A stretch of DNA of 64,000 bases from contig CBDAPZ010000002.1 of the NCBI GenBank assembly GCA_965198855.1, positions 1,488,001 through 1,552,000 on the forward strand. The letters run 5' to 3'. This document shows positions 60,070 through 64,000 of this stretch, in pieces. The position numbers were made by a program, and so were the translations under genes. A model generated the notes under the pieces. That model was not told where the DNA came from. It did no database searches and was given only the letters and a program-made list of their open reading frames with translations. This DNA is from BOG-908 sp965198855 (GTDB taxonomy: Bacteria > Pseudomonadota > Alphaproteobacteria > Acetobacterales > Acetobacteraceae). Each line of letters begins with the position of its first letter. The first letter of the stretch is position 1.

Positions 60070-60340
60070 TGAAGCCGGACTCGATCAATCCCGCGATCGC
60101 ATCCAGGGCCTCATGCGCGTCAAACCCTTCAGCGCGGATCTCGATGGTGCTACCGACGCCGGCGCCCAGCATCATCAGCCCCATGATGGAGCGGGCGGAG
60201 ACCACTTGGCCGTCACGCAGCACGTCGACATTGGCGGAGAACTGCTCGGCCATGTTGACGAGCTTGGCAGCCGCGCGGGCATGTAGCCCGCGACGGTTGA
60301 CGATCGGCACGACACGGCTGACGACTGCTTCGCCGTTCAA
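60056..60340 (-). CDS. ptsH: HPr phosphocarrier
   Basis: This is a 94-residue phosphocarrier. The phospho-histidine is His20 in VNRRGLHARAAAKL. The regulatory serine is Ser51 in VVSARSIMGLMML, the target of HPr kinase encoded at 62023-62454. It lies between EIIA and EI, as in other alphaproteobacterial regulatory PTS loci. Confidence 0.94.
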   Translation of the reverse strand: MNGEAVVSRVVPIVNRRGLHARAAAKLVNMAEQFSANVDVLRDGQVVSARSIMGLMMLGAGVGSTIEIRAEGFDAHEALDAIAGLIESGFNEQD

Positions 60341-60453
60341 GGCAAGTGCCCGTTTTTATGTGTCGGATTTCGGTTGTCAGTCACGTGGCCGGGTTCCAGT
60401 TCCGCTCACGAAACTGGTAGCTGAAAACCAGCAACTAGCAACTAGGCACTCTC

Positions 60454-60948
60454 TCAGGAGTGCGCTTTTACCGGCTCCGGCAGGAGCGAGCCCGGATGCA
60501 GCCCGTTGGGTGTGCGCGGGTCGAGCGACCTGCAGATATTGGGGCTCTTGCAGGTGCTCAGCACGTGCGAGGCGGCGGCAATGTATTTCTTGCCCGCGAA
60601 CTCGGCAATGTCCGTGCATTCGGCCAGCGTTTGCCGCGATCGCACCTTTGCCAGCTTGACCAGCATAGGCAGGTTCATGCCGGCAATTACCTCCACGCCG
60701 CCACGGCCCATCATGGAGATGGCCAGGTTGGACGGGGTACCACCAAACATGTCCGTCAGCAGGATCACGCCGTCGCCTGCATCGACATCCTCGATGCAGT
60801 GCTGGATGTCGTCGCGACGTTGTTCGACGTCGTCATCGGCACCGATGCAAATCGTTGCGACCCGTTTCTGCGGTCCTACCACGTGTTCCATGGCGGATCG
60901 CATTTCCTCGGCCAGACGGCCGTGGGTGACCAGAATCAATCCGATCAT
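60454..60948 (-). CDS. PTS EIIA component, mannose family (regulatory)
   Basis: This is a 164-residue EIIA-Man-type protein. MIGLILVTHGRLAEEM holds the phospho-histidine (His9), with DGVILLTDMFGGTPSNLAIS as the family core. It extends about 30 residues beyond the usual domain (tail SPNICRSLDPRTPNG and on). No EIIB, EIIC or EIID gene is nearby, so it probably signals rather than transports. The start at 60948 fits the domain; the few codons above are charged and unlikely. Confidence 0.9.
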   Translation of the reverse strand: MIGLILVTHGRLAEEMRSAMEHVVGPQKRVATICIGADDDVEQRRDDIQHCIEDVDAGDGVILLTDMFGGTPSNLAISMMGRGGVEVIAGMNLPMLVKLAKVRSRQTLAECTDIAEFAGKKYIAAASHVLSTCKSPNICRSLDPRTPNGLHPGSLLPEPVKAHS

Positions 60949-61033
60949 TTTGTTTTGCTCAGGCCTCCTGCGCCTGTTCCGAGACACATGTCCCGGTATT
61001 GTACGCGTTTAAGTCCTTACGCACGTAACACAC

Positions 61034-62026
61034 TCACTCTCCGGCATATTGGGCCGGACGGGGTCCATTTCCCCCATTTTGGGGCAAGTCGCGGCTCAAT
61101 TCACGGTGGGTCACCGCCACGCGCCAGCCCAGTGCGCCGCTCTGCGCGGCTCCTGGGCTCAGGCCCGGCTGCAACGCCCGCAAACGTTCAGCGAGAAGCT
61201 GAACGACGCGAACCGAACGGTGTTTTCCCCCTGTGCATCCAACTGCGATGCTTGCGTATTTCTTGCCCTCCTGAACGAAGCGCGGCAAGAGCAGGGTTAA
61301 CAGATCGGTAAGCTTTTCCACGAACGGCGCAAAGTCCGGATCGGCTTCCACGTAAGCGGCGACCTCCGGATCCAATCCCGTCTTAGGGCGCAATATGGGG
61401 TCGTAATGCGGGTTCCGTAGGAAGCGTGCATCGAAGACCAGCTCTGCTTCGCGCGGGAGGCCCTTCGGATAAGCGAAGGAAATAAGCGAGACGGTCATTC
61501 CGGCTTCGGTTTGTTCAGATCCGCTAAACCTTTGCTCTATCATGCGGCGCAACATAGGCAGCGGTATATCCGACGTATCCAGTAGGAGATCGGCGGCCTC
61601 TCTCAGCGGCGCCGTCATGGCGATCTCAGCGGTCACCCCATCCGAGACACGGCTGGTCGGGGCAAGGGGATGGCGCCGCCGGGTTTCAGTATACCTTCGT
61701 AATAAAGCCGCCTCGTCCGCATAGGCAAAGACCAGCTCAGTACGCAAATCAGGGTTGCGTTTTAGTTTTGACATAAGGGCTAGAATCGCCTGCGGATCGA
61801 ACCCCCGGCTGCGGGAGTCGACGCCAATGGCAGCCGGGCGCTCCCCGCGCACCATCAGATCCTCCATCAGGCGCAACGGCGGATTGTCGACTGCCTCATA
61901 CCCAAGGTCTTCCAGGATGCGAAGGATCGAAGCCTTGCCGGCGCCGGACAGGCCGGTGACCAGCACGACCCGCCGCGGTGGAGCTGGTGCTGGAGTGGTG
62001 GGTGCCTCTTCGGTCAACGTCGTCAC
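61034..62026 (-). CDS. rapZ: RNase adapter protein RapZ
   Basis: This is a 330-residue nucleotide-binding protein. The Walker A is VLVTGLSGAGKASILRIL (ending GKA rather than GKS), with a LGYEAVDNPPLRL stretch. The C-terminal domain has FDARFLRNPHYDPILRPKTG and VGCTGGKHRSVRVVQLLAER. In enterobacteria RapZ guides RNase E to small RNAs controlling glucosamine-6-phosphate synthase; in alphaproteobacteria its role is less clear. The GTG start at 62026 overlaps the hprK stop (GTGA), consistent with coupling. Confidence 0.92.
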   Translation of the reverse strand: MTTLTEEAPTTPAPAPPRRVVLVTGLSGAGKASILRILEDLGYEAVDNPPLRLMEDLMVRGERPAAIGVDSRSRGFDPQAILALMSKLKRNPDLRTELVFAYADEAALLRRYTETRRRHPLAPTSRVSDGVTAEIAMTAPLREAADLLLDTSDIPLPMLRRMIEQRFSGSEQTEAGMTVSLISFAYPKGLPREAELVFDARFLRNPHYDPILRPKTGLDPEVAAYVEADPDFAPFVEKLTDLLTLLLPRFVQEGKKYASIAVGCTGGKHRSVRVVQLLAERLRALQPGLSPGAAQSGALGWRVAVTHRELSRDLPQNGGNGPRPAQYAGE

Positions 62027-62454
62027 CCGAACGCTCCCGCTACGAAGGGCAGCCTGCCCAATGCGCCATCCAAGGCCAATTCCACGAGAAGCGGCGCCGA
62101 TGCACACCATGGGTCCAAACAGACCATAGGAAGGTCAAGATCATCGTAACGCGCCGGCATCGGTAGGCGCGCGCCTCGTTGCAGCGTCACCACCAGCGCC
62201 ACCTTGGCACGCGGCAGGTGGTTCAGGCGAACGATCCCCAGCCCACGCGCTTCCACCAGCCCTTCGAGCTGTGCCGGTGCCGCGGCAAACCCATCGTCGA
62301 TATCCACCTGGTCATCGGCGACGAGGGAAAAACCACGATCGACCAGGCGCAGCAGCAGGTCTGACTTGCCTGCACCGGACGGCCCCAGCAACAGCACGCC
62401 GTCGTCGCCCCGGGCGGCGCAACTGGCATGCAGGCGAAGGCCGTGGGGCGGCAA
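62023..62454 (-). CDS. hprK: HPr kinase/phosphorylase, short alphaproteobacterial form
   Basis: This is a 143-residue protein carrying only the kinase core, about half of the Firmicutes enzyme. Walker A is LLLGPSGAGKSDLLLRLVD, followed by FSLVADDQVDIDD and the HPr-kinase signature-like LVEARGLGIVRLNHL. It would phosphorylate HPr on Ser51. It starts 6 bp after the AI-2E-family permease gene and overlaps rapZ. Confidence 0.92.
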   Translation of the reverse strand: MPPHGLRLHASCAARGDDGVLLLGPSGAGKSDLLLRLVDRGFSLVADDQVDIDDGFAAAPAQLEGLVEARGLGIVRLNHLPRAKVALVVTLQRGARLPMPARYDDLDLPMVCLDPWCASAPLLVELALDGALGRLPFVAGAFG

Positions 62455-62460
62455 GGGCGG

Positions 62461-63642
62461 TCAGACCTTTCGTTTTCGAGGCTCGGCCCCGAGCAGATGG
62501 CCGATCGGCGTCAGCGATTCGATATTGTCGCACAGGATCTTGAACACGGCGAGCAGAGGGACTGCCAGCAGCGCGCCGGCGACGCCCCACAGCCAGTCCC
62601 AGAACATCAGCGCTGCGATCACCAGCAGCGGGTTGAGCGTGAAGCGGCGCGCCAGCAGCAGCGGGGTGATGGTCTCGCCTTCCACCATGTGGATCAGCAA
62701 ATACACGCCCGAGGGTGCAAGCGCCCAGACCACGTTGGAAAAGGTGAACAGCCCCACGAAGAAGAAGATCACCATGCCGGTGAGCGCGCCCAGGATAGGG
62801 ATGTAGTTCAGCAGGAACGCCACCGTTCCCCAGAGCAGCGGGTCCGGCAGACCAAAGGTCCAGGCGGATAAGCCATTCGCCACGCCGACACATAGATTCA
62901 TCAGTGTGATGGTGGAGAGATAGCCGGAGATGTTGCGCTCGACCTCGGTGGCGATCTGCACCGCGCGCTTCTTTTCCGGAAGTCCCGGCAGGATTTCGAC
63001 AAATCGCCGCAGCAGCGCGTCACCATCGGCGAGCAGGAAGAACAGCATGATCAGCAGCGTCATCGCCTGGCCGAGGAAAGAGCGTGTGCCGGCCAGCACC
63101 GTCAGCCCCATTCCGACCGGTGCCGAGGCGGATTTGGCGTCAGCGGGCGCTGCTTGCGGTGCCGGTGCGGCCACCGGTGCTTCGCCTTGCTGGCGGGCGG
63201 CGCCGCTGTCCTGCATGAGCTTCTGCATTTCCTGCATGCCGCCCTGGAACATCGCGATCGGCCGGCGCAGGAAGCTGAGCTTCGCCTGCAGCGTCGGCAG
63301 GCTTTGCGGCGCCTTGGCGATCCAGCCTGCGGCCGGCACCGAGATGGCGTAGCCAACGCCGCCGATCGCCGAGAACACGATGCCGATCAGCAGCACGGCG
63401 CTCAGCATACGCGGCAGATGCAGTTTTTCGTGCAGCAGGCGCGCCGCCGGGTTGAGCAGCAGGCTCAGCACCAGCGCCAGCACGATGGGCAGGATGATCC
63501 CGGCGGCAAAATACAAGGTATAAAGGACGGCAAGCGAGGTGAGGATAACCAGCGCCACATCCTGCACCCGGAAGGTCGCGTCTCGCATCACCGCCTGCGC
63601 CTGGCGGGTTTCGCGTTGCATTTCCGAGAGGTCGTCGTCCAT
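62461..63642 (-). CDS. AI-2E family transporter (PerM-like)
   Basis: This is a 393-residue inner-membrane protein with two helices near the N terminus (YFAAGIILPIVLALVLSLLL), a long soluble Ala/Pro-rich segment (QGEAPVAAPAPQ), and about five more helices. It includes GLPDPLLWGTVAFLLNYIPI and GNVVWALAPSGVYL-like segments of the AI-2E/PerM family (LGALTGMVIFFFVGLFTF). Family members export small molecules or ions; the name does not prove AI-2 transport. It is upstream of hprK on the same strand. Confidence 0.88.
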   Translation of the reverse strand: MDDDLSEMQRETRQAQAVMRDATFRVQDVALVILTSLAVLYTLYFAAGIILPIVLALVLSLLLNPAARLLHEKLHLPRMLSAVLLIGIVFSAIGGVGYAISVPAAGWIAKAPQSLPTLQAKLSFLRRPIAMFQGGMQEMQKLMQDSGAARQQGEAPVAAPAPQAAPADAKSASAPVGMGLTVLAGTRSFLGQAMTLLIMLFFLLADGDALLRRFVEILPGLPEKKRAVQIATEVERNISGYLSTITLMNLCVGVANGLSAWTFGLPDPLLWGTVAFLLNYIPILGALTGMVIFFFVGLFTFSNVVWALAPSGVYLLIHMVEGETITPLLLARRFTLNPLLVIAALMFWDWLWGVAGALLAVPLLAVFKILCDNIESLTPIGHLLGAEPRKRKV

Positions 63643-63687
63643 GCAAGGGTGATACCACGCGGCAGGGACTATGGTAGGGCTAAGGGT

Positions 63688-64000
63688 ATGATTTTGTCCT
63701 GGATTCCGGGCGCTTTGCCTGAAAACGTCGCCACAACCATCGTGGCCGCGTTCCTAGGTGCCGCCATCGGTGCCGAGCGCGAGTGGCGGCGCCATCCGGG
63801 CGGTCTGCGTTCCTGTGCGCTGGTAGGTTCGGCTGCCTGCGTGTTCGCGCGGCTCGCGCTGGCGCATGGCGGCAGCAATCCGGCGGCCGGCTTTGGCGCC
63901 ATTGCGTCCGGCGTCGGTTTTCTGGGTGCCGGCGTCATCATGCATGAGGGTGCGCATGTGCGTGGCTTATCGACGGCTGCCACCTTCTGGGCGGTAGCGG
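63688..64000 (+). CDS. MgtC/SapB family membrane protein (3' part cut by window edge)
   Basis: These are the first ~104 residues of an MgtC-type protein. AAFLGAAIGAEREWRRHPGG is the family signature in the first helix-loop, with GLRSCALVGSAACVFARLA, AAGFGAIASGVGFLGAGVIM and HVRGLSTAATFW following. AAGG lies just upstream of the ATG at 63688. It is divergent from the AI-2E-family gene by 45 bp. Function is probably related to magnesium or membrane stress, but not certain. Confidence 0.85.
   Translation, partial: MILSWIPGALPENVATTIVAAFLGAAIGAEREWRRHPGGLRSCALVGSAACVFARLALAHGGSNPAAGFGAIASGVGFLGAGVIMHEGAHVRGLSTAATFWAVA

Overview
The window is a gene-dense, high-GC bacterial chromosome segment. 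Three things point to an alphaproteobacterium, probably in the Acetobacteraceae/Rhodospirillales: the short HPr kinase followed by RapZ, EIIA, HPr and EI (a regulatory PTS); a glnB-glnA pair; and an mtkA-mtkB-ppc-mcl serine-cycle block. The placement comes from gene content and protein character; no rRNA is present to confirm it. There is no CRISPR array, intact insertion sequence or prophage.

Layout. 1-5.2 kb: an MdtABC-type RND efflux operon on the minus strand, with the last gene cut by the window edge. 5.5-19.9 kb: housekeeping genes, namely a KirBac potassium channel, glnA, glnB, an aminotransferase, tRNA-His, mobA, marC, an SDR/SnoaL pair, a DUF1223 protein, polA, a zinc-finger protein, a lipoprotein hydrolase, tRNA-Arg(CCG) and a glycine-rich secreted protein. 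20-25.8 kb: malate thiokinase (mtkA, mtkB), PEP carboxylase and malyl-CoA lyase, the acetyl-CoA-splitting arm of the serine cycle. 25.8-27.5 kb: a gene-poor stretch with one EF-hand protein.

27.5-39.9 kb is the most unusual locus. Eight tightly overlapping minus-strand genes (two nucleotide-sugar SDRs, a B12-binding radical SAM enzyme, a GT4 glycosyltransferase, three CgeB-like glycosyltransferases and a UDP-xylose synthase) diverge from inositol-3-phosphate synthase coupled to a histidine phosphatase. They are followed by a methyltransferase and a TIM-barrel glycoside hydrolase whose barrel appears circularly permuted. No flippase, polymerase or exporter is present, so the product may be a small inositol-linked glycoside rather than a surface polymer.

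40-45.2 kb: a dead MarR gene, exonuclease III, a zeta-class GST, a zinc alcohol dehydrogenase, a GFA-family protein and an SDR. 45.3-58.1 kb: a ten-gene minus-strand catabolic operon (SDR, triple-RidA protein, NTF2-like protein, LeuC/LeuD-like hydratase, isocitrate-lyase-family lyase, HyuB, HyuA, isochorismatase-family hydrolase, FAD oxidoreductase) divergent from an MFS transporter. A possible logic is ring opening of a cyclic amide or imide, hydration of an unsaturated diacid, then retro-aldol cleavage. 58.2-64 kb: the regulatory PTS (EI, HPr, EIIA, RapZ, HPr kinase), an AI-2E-family permease and the start of an MgtC-family gene.

Two dispersed palindromic repeat families are visible between genes. 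One is an A/T-rich double-arm element of about 130 bp (eight full or half copies), which twice supplies the C-terminal codons and stop of a neighbouring gene. The other is a shorter GC-rich palindrome (three copies).
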